Assembly: GCA_016213505.1 (NCBI GenBank) | Contig: JACRAF010000038.1 | Location: 1-64,000, forward strand | DNA length: 64,000 nt | Source of the DNA: Devosia nanyangense | GTDB lineage: Bacteria; Pseudomonadota; Alphaproteobacteria; Rhizobiales; Devosiaceae | Reading direction: 5' to 3' | Shown here: piece after piece, positions 1 through 7,907 of the stretch | Numbering within the stretch: position 1 is the stretch's first letter | How the letters are laid out: each line of letters begins with the position of its first letter | Position numbers and translations under genes: made by a program | Notes under the pieces: model-generated | What the model saw: the letters and a program-made list of their open reading frames with translations, nothing else | What the model was told of the DNA's origin: nothing | The model's database searches: none

Positions 1-2
1 AA

Positions 3-113
3 CAACTCCGCCAACGCGGCAAGCCCAACAAGCTCATCCTCACCGCAATCATGCGAAAGCTCATCGTCATCCTAAATGCCGTCATCGCTTCAGACCAACC
101 CGCTTCGGCTTGA
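3..113 (+). CDS. IS110-family transposase, C-terminal fragment (cut by window edge)
   Basis: An open frame entering from the left edge encodes 36 residues ending in a TGA. The tail reads LRQRGKPNKLILTAIMRKL followed by IVILNAVI. This matches the basic helix near the end of IS110-family DEDD transposases (the RGKP-K...MRKLI-LNA pattern). Only the last part is visible, so activity cannot be judged. IS110 elements usually lack long terminal inverted repeats, and I see no clear element end in the following bases. Confidence 0.7.
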   Translation, partial: QLRQRGKPNKLILTAIMRKLIVILNAVIASDQPASA

Positions 114-504
114 CAAGCAAGACGGTAGATAAGTCGGTGTGTCGGGGCGACAAGAGACTGATGTTGCGTGCGTTTTTGAGGGGACCACGAGTCACTTCGG
201 TGCTCCGGGCCGCTGGAACCCCGGGATCTGGCCGGGCACCCTCGTGCAGTCGCGCGACGCCTCCCGTGCGCGTCCGTTTCACTGCCCAGATGCAAAGAGA
301 GCGACGGGGGTGACCCGCCGCTCTCGACCGAACCCCGTGACGGGTCCAATTTCAGTTCAGCCGGCCGGCGGTTCCCGCCGAAGCCATTCGAGCCCCGGAT
401 CAAGTCCGGGGCAGGCTCCGTCCCTTACGGCCTTCTCGCGCCGTTCGCTCCACCGGAGCGAACGGAACCCGCCCCCAGCGTGACGGCCTCAATGCGTGTT
501 CGTC
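114..504. other. Intergenic stretch without a convincing gene
   Basis: This gap lies between the IS110 tail and the 3' end of recA. It holds short overlapping open frames with no recognisable family. It also holds two perfect inverted repeats: a 7-bp stem at 393-411 (CCCCGGA, spacer, TCCGGGG), which looks like a common alphaproteobacterial intergenic palindrome, and an 11-bp stem at 441-465. Nothing else is supportable. Confidence 0.5.
441..465 (-). terminator. Hairpin downstream of recA, possible terminator
   Basis: A perfect 11-bp inverted repeat (CCGTTCGCTCC / GGAGCGAACGG) with a 3-nt loop begins 40 nt after the recA stop on the minus strand. There is no clear U-tract after it, so it could be an mRNA-stabilising hairpin rather than an intrinsic terminator. 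Confidence 0.4.
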
Positions 505-1581
505 CTATTCCTCGGAGTCCGCCTCGCCGCCCTCGGGGCCGGCGAGCAGCGCCTCGCCCAGGAGGCCGGAACTCTCGCGCACCGATTTCTCGATGGCGTC
601 GGCGATCTGCGGGTTGTCCTTGAGGAACTGGCGCGAATTCTCGCGGCCCTGGCCAAGGCGCTGGCTGTCGTAGGAGAACCAGGCGCCGGACTTCTCGACC
701 ACGCCGGCCTTGACGCCCAGATCGAGCAGTTCGCCCGTCTTGGAAATGCCCTCGCCATACATGATGTCGAATTCGACCTGGCGGAACGGCGGCGCCAGCT
801 TGTTCTTGACCACTTTGACGCGCGTCTGGTTGCCGATGACCTCCTCGCGCTCCTTGATCGCGCCGATGCGGCGGATATCGAGGCGCACCGAGGAGTAGAA
901 CTTCAGCGCGTTGCCGCCGGTGGTGGTCTCGGGCGAGCCGTACATGACGCCGATCTTCATGCGGATCTGGTTGATGAAGATCACCATGCCCTTGGACTTC
1001 GAAATCGAGGCGGTGAGCGTGCGCATCGCCTGGCTCATCAGGCGGGCCTGGAGGCCCGGCAGCGAATCGCCCATCTCGCCTTCGAGCTCGGCCTTGGGGG
1101 TGAGCGCGGCCACCGAATCGACGACCAGCACGTCGATGGCGCCGGAGCGCACCAGCGTGTCGGCGATCTCGAGCGCCTGCTCGCCGCTGTCGGGCTGGGA
1201 AATCAACAGCTCATCGACCTTGACGCCGAGCTTCCGCGCATAATTGGGGTCGAGCGCATGCTCGGCATCGATGAAGGCGGCGATGCCGCCATTCTTCTGC
1301 GCCTCGGCGATGACGTGCAGCGCCAGAGTGGTCTTGCCCGAGCTTTCCGGTCCGAAAATCTCGACGATGCGGCCGCGCGGCAACCCGCCGATGCCCAGCG
1401 CAATATCGAGGCCGAGCGAACCGGTGGAAATGGCTTCGACCTGGGCGATGGCGCCCTCGCCGAACTTCATCACCGTGCCCTTGCCGAAATTGCGCTCGAT
1501 CTGGCTCAGCGCTGCCGCCAGAGCCTTCTCCTTGTCCATGGAACCCTCGATAACCCGAAGCGGTGTGGCTGCTGCTGCCAT
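505..1581 (-). CDS. recA: Recombinase RecA
   Basis: A complete 358-residue RecA, the usual length for the family. It forms ATP-dependent filaments on single-stranded DNA, drives strand exchange and activates LexA self-cleavage. The Walker A motif GPESSGKTT is at about 77-85, the Walker B region VLVVDSV near 150, and the L2-type loop GNALKFYSS near 215. The C-terminus is acidic (GGEADSEE), as in other RecA proteins. It is monocistronic on the minus strand. An SOS-box-like site lies about 85 bp upstream (1666-1680). Confidence 0.98.
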   Translation of the reverse strand: MAAAATPLRVIEGSMDKEKALAAALSQIERNFGKGTVMKFGEGAIAQVEAISTGSLGLDIALGIGGLPRGRIVEIFGPESSGKTTLALHVIAEAQKNGGIAAFIDAEHALDPNYARKLGVKVDELLISQPDSGEQALEIADTLVRSGAIDVLVVDSVAALTPKAELEGEMGDSLPGLQARLMSQAMRTLTASISKSKGMVIFINQIRMKIGVMYGSPETTTGGNALKFYSSVRLDIRRIGAIKEREEVIGNQTRVKVVKNKLAPPFRQVEFDIMYGEGISKTGELLDLGVKAGVVEKSGAWFSYDSQRLGQGRENSRQFLKDNPQIADAIEKSVRESSGLLGEALLAGPEGGEADSEE

Positions 1582-1665
1582 AAAGATTCTCCCTTATTCC
1601 ATGCCCGCATGGCCCGCGCAAACGCCGCCAAGCCCGATGGCCCGTCCACCGAATGTGCTTACTTT

Positions 1666-1680
1666 GTTCTCATTTTGTTT
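1666..1680 (-). promoter_or_regulatory. LexA (SOS) box upstream of recA
   Basis: Read on the plus strand the site is GTTC-N7-GTTT, one mismatch from the alphaproteobacterial LexA consensus GTTC-N7-GTTC. It lies between recA (minus) and the methyltransferase gene (plus) but is far closer to recA, which is a classic SOS gene. A perfect copy of the same motif precedes dinB at 22777, supporting the assignment. Confidence 0.65.
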
Positions 1681-1829
1681 CCAAACTGTCAATGGACGAA
1701 TTTTGGTAGTGCATCAGTTTGAAATAGCGTTTCAGCCGCGCTCCGCTAAGCGGAGCAATGGCTGGTTAAGGCTTTACTAATGCACTGATTCTACTATCTC
1801 TTTGACCAAAGTGACTTGGAGCTGCGGGC

Positions 1830-2423
1830 ATGGACGCAACCTACAACCTAAACGGCGGTCTGAAGCCGACTCTAAAGCGCTTCGCCGACTTGGACGGTCC
1901 GGACTATTTTCCGACGCCAAGGTGGGCGACGCACGCTCTAGTCGACAACGAGAAATTTGAGGGCGATATCTGGGAGTGCGCTTGTGGCGACGGTGCCATG
2001 TCCAGGGTGCTCGAGCTAACGGGTAATCCGGTCTATAGCTCAGACCTGTATGCGCGCCCGTACGGTGATGCTGGCAAGGACTTTCTGACCACGAGGCGCC
2101 GTGCCGCCAATATCGTCACGAACCCGCCCTACAATAGCGCGGAAGGGTTTGTGAAAGCCGGGCTCGAAAAGGCCGATCGGAAATTGGCACTGCTGCTCCG
2201 CCTCGCATTCCTAGAAGGCGGCAACCGGAACAGAACGATCTTCAACATCGCACCGCCCAGCCGAGTTTGGGTTTTCAGTGAGCGAATTACATTCTACCCC
2301 GCAGGGGCGACGGTCGCTGGTTCTGGAACCACGGCATATGCTTGGTTTGTTTGGGACAAGCAATCGGTCGGCAGAACGGAGCTCAGGTGGTTTGATCCAG
2401 GCTACAAGGGAAAATTCAGCTAA
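1830..2423 (+). CDS. Orphan phage-type DNA methyltransferase (putative)
   Basis: The 197-residue protein has a YFPTP segment at 26-30, a SAM-binding-like stretch ECACGDGAM at 49-57 and the catalytic NPPY tetrapeptide at 98-101. This is the motif order seen in small N6-adenine methyltransferases carried by phages and islands. No restriction endonuclease is adjacent, so it would be an orphan enzyme if active. Base composition looks less GC-rich than in neighbouring genes, consistent with transfer. Its stop codon interlocks with that of the convergent gene on the minus strand. Target sequence and activity cannot be read from the sequence. Confidence 0.65.
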   Translation: MDATYNLNGGLKPTLKRFADLDGPDYFPTPRWATHALVDNEKFEGDIWECACGDGAMSRVLELTGNPVYSSDLYARPYGDAGKDFLTTRRRAANIVTNPPYNSAEGFVKAGLEKADRKLALLLRLAFLEGGNRNRTIFNIAPPSRVWVFSERITFYPAGATVAGSGTTAYAWFVWDKQSVGRTELRWFDPGYKGKFS

Positions 2424-2731
2424 CGCTTCACTCGATTGCGGCCCGAGTCCGTTATGCGCAAACGCCCTCTGCTTGGCGCGGTCAAATAGCCTTCGGCTAT
2501 GTAGTTCCCTTCAGCCTTGTGGTGCGACTTTATGTTCCTGAGCCGCTGTTCCCACATAGGTTCGTTTGGTCGCTTCTCGGATTGAGCCAAATCATCCGCT
2601 GTGAGTTTGATCTCTTGGGGAATTCTGATCTTCAGGTAACCCAGCGTCGCTTCGCCAGATGCTGTCGCCGCCAATATTCGTAGAACTGCTTCTGCTATTT
2701 CGTTCTCAGTAGTCAAATTCGCTTGCGCCAT
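2420..2731 (-). CDS. Small winged-helix protein, Mrr N-terminal-like
   Basis: A 103-residue protein convergent with the methyltransferase, with the two stop codons overlapping. The central part (WEQRLRNIKSH ... GYL ... RGRLRITDSGR) resembles the winged-helix fold at the N-terminus of Mrr-type restriction proteins, which reads as R-V-A-L--LK--GLI---RG-Y-IT-G. There is no nuclease domain, so a DNA-binding or regulatory role is more likely than cleavage. It could be a remnant of a longer restriction gene. The family call is by eye. Confidence 0.5.
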   Translation of the reverse strand: MAQANLTTENEIAEAVLRILAATASGEATLGYLKIRIPQEIKLTADDLAQSEKRPNEPMWEQRLRNIKSHHKAEGNYIAEGYLTAPSRGRLRITDSGRNRVKR

Positions 2732-2811
2732 ACCAAACCCCTCGGAAAGAGGGACGACGCTATTTGCCCACCGACTTTGAGTCGAGTCCCTAGCGTCAGC
2801 CGCGCCAAACG

Positions 2812-3384
2812 GTGGCCTTCATGCTGCCGCAGGAGGACAGATTGGCCGTTCTGCTCGGCATCGAGGTGCCCTCCTCCGATCCGGTGTTCCTGAGCATCGT
2901 CTTCGGCGTCCACATCCCGCTCGGAGTCGCCTGTGTGATTGCGGGGGCGACGGCGATGTTGAGCCGGAAGGGGCGCGGCAGGCACTCCAAGGCGGGCAAG
3001 GTCTATTTCTGGTGCCTAACGGCCCTGTTTGCCTCCACCACGGTGCTGTCGCTGATGCGCTGGGCAGAGGACTATCCGCTCTTCCTGTTCGGGGCGGCCG
3101 CGTTCGCGTGCGCGCTGTTCGGCCGGACCGCGCTGAGGATGAAGTGGCCCTACTGGACGCGGCTGCATCTCACGGGGATGGGGTTTTCCTATGCCCTGCT
3201 ACTGGCCGCGTTCTATGTCGACAACGGCAGGCAGCTGCCGGTCTGGAAGGACCTTCCGCCGGTCATCTACTGGCTGTTGCCGGTTGCGGTCGGCGTGGCG
3301 CTCATCGGCCGGGCGCTGCTGACGCACCCGCTGCGGGGACTGGGCGACCCACGCGCCGACGCTCGGGAGGACGGCTCGACCTGA
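2812..3384 (+). CDS. DUF2306-like integral membrane protein
   Basis: About 190 residues with four or more hydrophobic segments (about 24-45, 62-80, 87-103, 120-135, 150-172). The run HSKAGKVYFWCLTALFAST is typical of DUF2306-type membrane proteins. The start is uncertain. GTG at 2812 or ATG at 2821 are both possible, neither has a strong ribosome site, and an in-frame stop lies at 2791, so the gene may be 5'-shortened. Function is unknown for the family. Confidence 0.55.
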   Translation: MAFMLPQEDRLAVLLGIEVPSSDPVFLSIVFGVHIPLGVACVIAGATAMLSRKGRGRHSKAGKVYFWCLTALFASTTVLSLMRWAEDYPLFLFGAAAFACALFGRTALRMKWPYWTRLHLTGMGFSYALLLAAFYVDNGRQLPVWKDLPPVIYWLLPVAVGVALIGRALLTHPLRGLGDPRADAREDGST

Positions 3385-3513
3385 ACACGGAGACCAGGAC
3401 CGACGACGAGCGGGAAGCCGGGCTTTTGACACAAAGGCACCCTCTGTCAGCCGATCGTCAGGCAAGACCCGCTAGGCTATCGATTCCCCCGAACTTCAGA
3501 GGAGTCCTCCCCA

Positions 3514-4098
3514 ATGACAGCTTTTTCCAATCGAACTGCCCGCACGATCGCGGCGCTGGCGATCGCGCTGGCCGGCACATCGGTGGCGTTCGCCGGAGGC
3601 AAGCCCGACCATCCCGGTAACTCGGGCAATGCCGGGGGAGGCAACTCCCACTCGCAGGCAAGCGAAGCGCACGGCAACAGCGCCGGCGACAAGTCCACGA
3701 ACGTCGCGGCGCTGGCCGGGCCGGGCAACGCCGCTCATGCCTCGGTGCAGGGCCTGCTCCATGCCAGCCCCGATTCCCAGGTCGGCAGGCTGCGCGTCTA
3801 TGCCGACCTCGAGGCCAGCCTCGCCTCCGGTGAACTGCAGACAGCCCTCGATGCGGCGCAGACGGCGTTCGACCTGGCCTACCCGGATTTCGACACGCTC
3901 AGCCCCGAAGACCAGGCCGCGGCGCTCGCCAGCGATCTGGGCCTGGCGTTGACCGCCGCCGAGGGCGATCTCGCCACCGCCACGGCGGACCGCGATGCGG
4001 CCCTCGCGGCGGCGACCAATAACGCCGACGATCCGGCGGTGAAGGCCTATATCGATGGCCTCCTCGCCGACTACTACGCCTACGCCGCCTCTCTCTAG
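3514..4098 (+). CDS. Exported Ala/Asp/Gly-rich hypothetical protein
   Basis: The protein has 194 residues with a clear Sec signal peptide (about 1-28, cleavage after SVAFAGG). A Gly/Asn/His/Ser-rich low-complexity linker follows (about 28-60), then an Ala/Asp-rich, probably helical domain containing tandem AALA and DLA segments. An AGGAG ribosome site precedes the ATG at suitable distance. I do not recognise a family. It is likely periplasmic or cell-surface. It stands alone between the DUF2306-like gene and gguC. Confidence 0.6.
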   Translation: MTAFSNRTARTIAALAIALAGTSVAFAGGKPDHPGNSGNAGGGNSHSQASEAHGNSAGDKSTNVAALAGPGNAAHASVQGLLHASPDSQVGRLRVYADLEASLASGELQTALDAAQTAFDLAYPDFDTLSPEDQAAALASDLGLALTAAEGDLATATADRDAALAAATNNADDPAVKAYIDGLLADYYAYAASL

Positions 4099-4236
4099 GC
4101 GCAGGCATGCTCGACCGGCGCGCCGCTCTGGCGTGCCGGTCCGGAGCCTCCCAAGACCCCCGAATAGTCATACTTATGCGGCTTGCCTTGCGGGGCCGGT
4201 TGCGCTTAGTGCTCCCGCAAAGCGGAAGGAGCACGC

Positions 4237-5229
4237 ATGAACCTGATCCAGTACACCGACGAGGCCGGCAAGCGGGCGGTGGGCGCCATCGAAGGCGGCA
4301 CGGCGAGCCGCGTGGCGGGCGCCGAGAGCGTCTATGCGCTGGCGTCGGAAGCGGCGCGGCGCGGCGTGCGGCTCAGCGCGCTGGTGCTGGAAAAAGGGCT
4401 CGCGGGCAAGATCGACGCGAAAGCCATCCTCGCGGAGGGCCGCGTGCTGGCGCCGGTTGACCATCCCGACCCGGCGCATCTCTACATCACCGGCACGGGG
4501 CTGACGCATCTGGGCTCGGCCTCGACGCGCGACGCGATGCACAAATCCAACCAGGCGCAGGCCGAGGCGCCGCTGACCGATTCGATGAAGATGTTCCGCA
4601 TGGGGCTCGAAGGCGGAAAGCCCGGGCCGGGCGAGACCGGGGTGCAGCCCGAATGGTTCTACAAGGGCAACGGCACGGTCGTCGCCGCGCCGGGGGCGCC
4701 GATCCCCTCCCCGGCATTCGCCAAGGATGCGGGCGAGGAACCCGAGATCGCCGGCATCTATCTCATCGGCGAGGACGGCACGCCGCACCGGCTGGGCTTT
4801 GCGCTGGGCAACGAATTCTCCGACCACGTGACCGAGAGGGTCAACTACCTGTTCCTCGCGCACTCGAAGCTGAGGTTCTGCTCGTTCGGGCCGGAGCTCA
4901 GGCTGGGCGAACTGCCGCGCGGCGTCTCGGGGATGTCGCGCATCCTGCGCGACGGCAAGGTGGTGTGGGAGAAGCCGTTCCTGTCGGGCGAGGACAATAT
5001 GAGCCACACCATCGCCAACCTCGAATACCACCACTTCAAGTACCGGCTCTTCCGCAAACCCGGCGACCTCCACGTCCATATGTTCGGCACGGCGACGCTG
5101 AGCTTCGCCGACGGAATCAGGACCGAGCCGGGCGATGTGTTCGAGATCGAGGAGAGCCAGTTCGGCCTGCCGCTGCGCAACGCGGTGGCATGGGACGCGC
5201 CCGAAGAGGTCGTGGTGCGGATGCTGTGA
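4237..5229 (+). CDS. gguC: GguC / AraD1-family protein (FAH superfamily)
   Basis: 330 residues matching the AraD1/GguC family, a branch of the fumarylacetoacetate hydrolase superfamily linked to L-arabinose and galactose catabolism in rhizobia. Diagnostic stretches are YITGTGLTHLGSASTRDAM, QPEWFYKGNG and ALGNEFSDHVTERVNYLFLA, with metal-binding acidic residues in the EEPEIAGIY region. GGAG precedes the ATG by a good distance. In Agrobacterium the gene lies with chvE-gguAB; here no sugar transporter is adjacent, so it appears as a lone catabolic gene. The exact reaction is inferred from the family only. Confidence 0.8.
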   Translation: MNLIQYTDEAGKRAVGAIEGGTASRVAGAESVYALASEAARRGVRLSALVLEKGLAGKIDAKAILAEGRVLAPVDHPDPAHLYITGTGLTHLGSASTRDAMHKSNQAQAEAPLTDSMKMFRMGLEGGKPGPGETGVQPEWFYKGNGTVVAAPGAPIPSPAFAKDAGEEPEIAGIYLIGEDGTPHRLGFALGNEFSDHVTERVNYLFLAHSKLRFCSFGPELRLGELPRGVSGMSRILRDGKVVWEKPFLSGEDNMSHTIANLEYHHFKYRLFRKPGDLHVHMFGTATLSFADGIRTEPGDVFEIEESQFGLPLRNAVAWDAPEEVVVRML

Positions 5230-5293
5230 GTAGCCGCTCCACTTTTCCCTGCGGGCGTGGTCTGATCGAGACTCATCTGCGCGGGGCTTTGCT

Positions 5294-5593
5294 GTGTACG
5301 GGCTGATCGGACGGATCCGGGCGGTCGCGGGCAAGCGCGCGGAGCTGGCGGCGATTCTCGTGCCCCGCGAAGGCGGCATGCCGGGGTGCCTGAGCTATGT
5401 GGTCGCCGAAGACCCCGATGACGCCGATGCGCTGTGGGTGACCGAAGTCTGGGTGGACGAGGCGGCGCACCGGGCGTCGCTGCAGCTGCCCCAGGTGCAG
5501 GCAGCGATCGCCAGAGGCCGGCCGATGATCGCGGGGTTCGACCGCCGGGTGGTCACCAACGTGCTGGGCGGGATCGGGCTGAGGTCGAGATGA
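5294..5593 (+). CDS. Antibiotic biosynthesis monooxygenase (ABM) domain protein
   Basis: A 99-residue single-domain protein starting at a GTG codon. The pattern GLIGRIRAVAGKRAELAAIL ... GCLSYVVAEDPDDADALWVTE-W-D--AH--SL is the ABM/YgiN-type ferredoxin-like fold of small cofactor-free monooxygenases. Proteins of this type act on quinols or detoxify reactive metabolites. It lies 64 bp downstream of gguC in the same direction and could be co-transcribed. Substrate unknown. Confidence 0.7.
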   Translation: MYGLIGRIRAVAGKRAELAAILVPREGGMPGCLSYVVAEDPDDADALWVTEVWVDEAAHRASLQLPQVQAAIARGRPMIAGFDRRVVTNVLGGIGLRSR

Positions 5594-5804
5594 ATGCCGA
5601 GACCGGGAACCAATTCAGCAAGCGCGGACTCACTGGCGTCCGGAGTCTGCGGACAATCCGAGTTTTAGCTTGACCTTAGGGTCGGTGCGCCCATATCTAG
5701 CGCATCAACTTCATCCCTGCCGGACACGCTGCGCAAGCAGCCTCTGGCAGGGTTATGCTTGCTCACCCTTGAATTGTTTCGGGTCGTTCTGCCAAAGTTG
5801 ATTG

Positions 5805-6425
5805 ATGGCAGAGCAGCAACTGAGAGCCGTCTGCTTTTTCGACGGCCAGAATCTATTCCACAGCGCGAAGGCTGCGTTCGGATACACTTTTCCGAACTTT
5901 GATCCATTGAAGCTCTCGAAGCTCGTTTGCCGGCAACAAGGCTGGGAGCTCGTGCAAGCACGTTTCTACACGGGCGTACCCGACGCGGCCGACAAGCCGT
6001 TTTGGCATCACTTCTGGACCGCCAAGGGTGCGCAAATGGGGCGCGAGGGAGTCCACCTCTTCACGCGTCCGTTGGTCTACAGGACCAAGAAGATAGACCT
6101 GCCCGACGGCACTCAACACACGTTCCTCGACGGCGACGAGAAGGGTATCGACGTTCGCCTGGCGCTCGATGTGATCAGCCTCGCAAATACAAGAGTCTAC
6201 GACGTGGCGGTGGTGTTTTCTCGAGACCAGGACCTGTCCGAGGTCGCGGAGGAGATTCGCGTCATCTCGAAGCTCCAGGCCCGCTTCATCAAAATCGTGA
6301 CTGCCTACCCTTACAGCCCCGTTGTGAAGAGCTATCGCGGGGTGAACAAGACCGACTGGCTGCGGATCGAGAAGGCGGACTACGACACATGCATCGACAC
6401 GCGGGACTATCGGCCAAAGAGGTAG
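5805..6425 (+). CDS. NYN-domain (LabA/DUF88-like) predicted ribonuclease
   Basis: About 206 residues with the PIN-like NYN signature: FFDGQNLF near the N-terminus, EKGIDVRLALDVISLA in the middle and VVFSRDQDLSEV later. The conserved acidic residues (D in FFDGQN, D in KGIDV, D in RDQD) would bind the catalytic metal. I chose ATG 5805 over the TTG three bases earlier. Composition is less GC-rich than the flanks, and the gene stands alone, suggesting an accessory cargo gene. An unrelated-looking NYN protein sits at 63281. Confidence 0.7.
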   Translation: MAEQQLRAVCFFDGQNLFHSAKAAFGYTFPNFDPLKLSKLVCRQQGWELVQARFYTGVPDAADKPFWHHFWTAKGAQMGREGVHLFTRPLVYRTKKIDLPDGTQHTFLDGDEKGIDVRLALDVISLANTRVYDVAVVFSRDQDLSEVAEEIRVISKLQARFIKIVTAYPYSPVVKSYRGVNKTDWLRIEKADYDTCIDTRDYRPKR

Positions 6426-6482
6426 CGGCCGGCCTCTCCCGAGCGTCCGCCAACCGACGGCTCCACCGTAGCGGTCCTTCGG

Positions 6483-7733
6483 TTACGCCGAAGCCACGTC
6501 GACCGGTTTGCGGTACTGATAAATTCCCACGTCGATCGAGCCTTCCATGAAGCCGGCTTCGCAGTAGCTGAGGTAGTAGACCCATTTGCGGCGGAAATTC
6601 TCGTCGAAGCCGAGCGCCTTGATGATGTGCCAGCGCTCGAGGAAGCGCTCCCGCCAGAGTTTCAGCGTCCGGGCGTAGGACAGGCGGAAGTTCTCGACGT
6701 TTTCGAGGATAAGGCCGACGCGCTTGCCCTGCTCGCGCATCGCCGCCTTGGTCAGCAGCATGCCGCCGGGGAAGATGTAGCGCTGGATGAAATCGGGGGT
6801 CGAGCGGTAGCCCTCGAAGTCGTTCTCGTCGATGGTGATGGCTTGGATGGCGGCGGTGCCACCGGGCTTCAGCCGGTCGAACAGCGTCTGGAAATAGCTC
6901 GGCCAGTTCTCCTCGCCGACCGCCTCGATCATCTCGATCGAGCCGATATGGTCGAACTGGCCCTCGGTGTGGCGGTAGTCCTCGAAGTGCAGCGTCGCGA
7001 GGTTGTCGAGGTTCTGGCGGGCGAGCCGCTCCTGCCCGTATTTGAGCTGCTCGGCGGAAAGCGTGATGCCGTAGAGGCTGGCGGAAAAGTCCTTGGCGAC
7101 GGTCTCGGCGAAGCCGCCCCAACCGCAGCCGATTTCGAGCACCCTGTCACCCGGCTTCACCCCGGCCATCTCGGCGACGCGGCGGTATTTTGCATGCTGC
7201 GCCTCCTCCAGCGACTGGTCGTCGGACGAAAACAGCGCCGAGGAGTAGGTCATCGAGGGGTCGAGCCATTCGGCATAGAAGGAATTGCCGAGGTCGTAGT
7301 GCTCGGAGATGTTCTCCTTGCTGCCGTCGATCGTGTTGGCGCGGCTCAGATGGTAGGCGAGGTCCTGCGCGGCGCGGCCGAACCAGCCGGCGCCCTTGGG
7401 CTGGAACTCGTTGCGGTTCTGGAGGAAATAGCGGAACAGCGCGGTGAGATCGTCGACCTCGACATCGCCACGCATATAGGCGTGGGCAAAGCCCACCGTG
7501 CCGCGGCGCAGCGTCTCGCGGATCATCGAGAAATTGTGGACGACGAGCGAGGGGTGCAGGCCCGTCGCCGGGTTGCCGAAGGTGGTGGATTTGCCGTTGG
7601 GCAGGGTGAAGGTCACCGCCCCATGCCGCGGCCGCCCGATAAGGCGGCGGCCGAACCAGGCAGCGAGGCCCGAGGTCACATGCGTCCAAAGCGTCGGACC
7701 TGCCAGTCTCGGCTCGATCGCAGACTTGTCCAT
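6483..7733 (-). CDS. cfa: Cyclopropane-fatty-acyl-phospholipid synthase
   Basis: 416 residues from the ATG at 7733 (the open frame extends further upstream, but that part has no family similarity). HYDLGNSFY (145-153) and the SAM-binding motif VLEIGCGWGGFAE (198-210) are characteristic of CFA synthases, as are SIEMIEAVG and the C-terminal WVYYLSYCEAGF. The enzyme transfers a methylene group from SAM to unsaturated phospholipid acyl chains, protecting membranes in stationary phase and acid. It lies downstream of recJ on the same strand, 175 bp away. Confidence 0.93.
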   Translation of the reverse strand: MDKSAIEPRLAGPTLWTHVTSGLAAWFGRRLIGRPRHGAVTFTLPNGKSTTFGNPATGLHPSLVVHNFSMIRETLRRGTVGFAHAYMRGDVEVDDLTALFRYFLQNRNEFQPKGAGWFGRAAQDLAYHLSRANTIDGSKENISEHYDLGNSFYAEWLDPSMTYSSALFSSDDQSLEEAQHAKYRRVAEMAGVKPGDRVLEIGCGWGGFAETVAKDFSASLYGITLSAEQLKYGQERLARQNLDNLATLHFEDYRHTEGQFDHIGSIEMIEAVGEENWPSYFQTLFDRLKPGGTAAIQAITIDENDFEGYRSTPDFIQRYIFPGGMLLTKAAMREQGKRVGLILENVENFRLSYARTLKLWRERFLERWHIIKALGFDENFRRKWVYYLSYCEAGFMEGSIDVGIYQYRKPVDVASA

Positions 7734-7907
7734 TACCCGACTACCCAGGGTTAGAGGCCGCCCGGCGCCCCCCGGCGAATGCGGCGGTTGTCCATGGTGC
7801 GCCGATGGCGGCGAGCAATGTGCCAATCATCGGCGTCCGGCGATAATCTAGCGTTGCCAAGGCGATATGCAAGGCGAACTTGCCAAAAACGGGTCTGAGG
7901 CTTCGGC

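Noticed and set aside
393..411. CCCCGGA/TCCGGGG palindrome as a recA terminator
   Set aside because: Stem of 7 bp without U-tract, about 95 bp after the stop, and the sequence is a common dispersed intergenic palindrome.
3012..3620. A 202-residue plus-strand frame overlapping the DUF2306-like gene
   Set aside because: Arg/Ala-rich shadow in another frame; it crosses two real gene boundaries and shows no domain.
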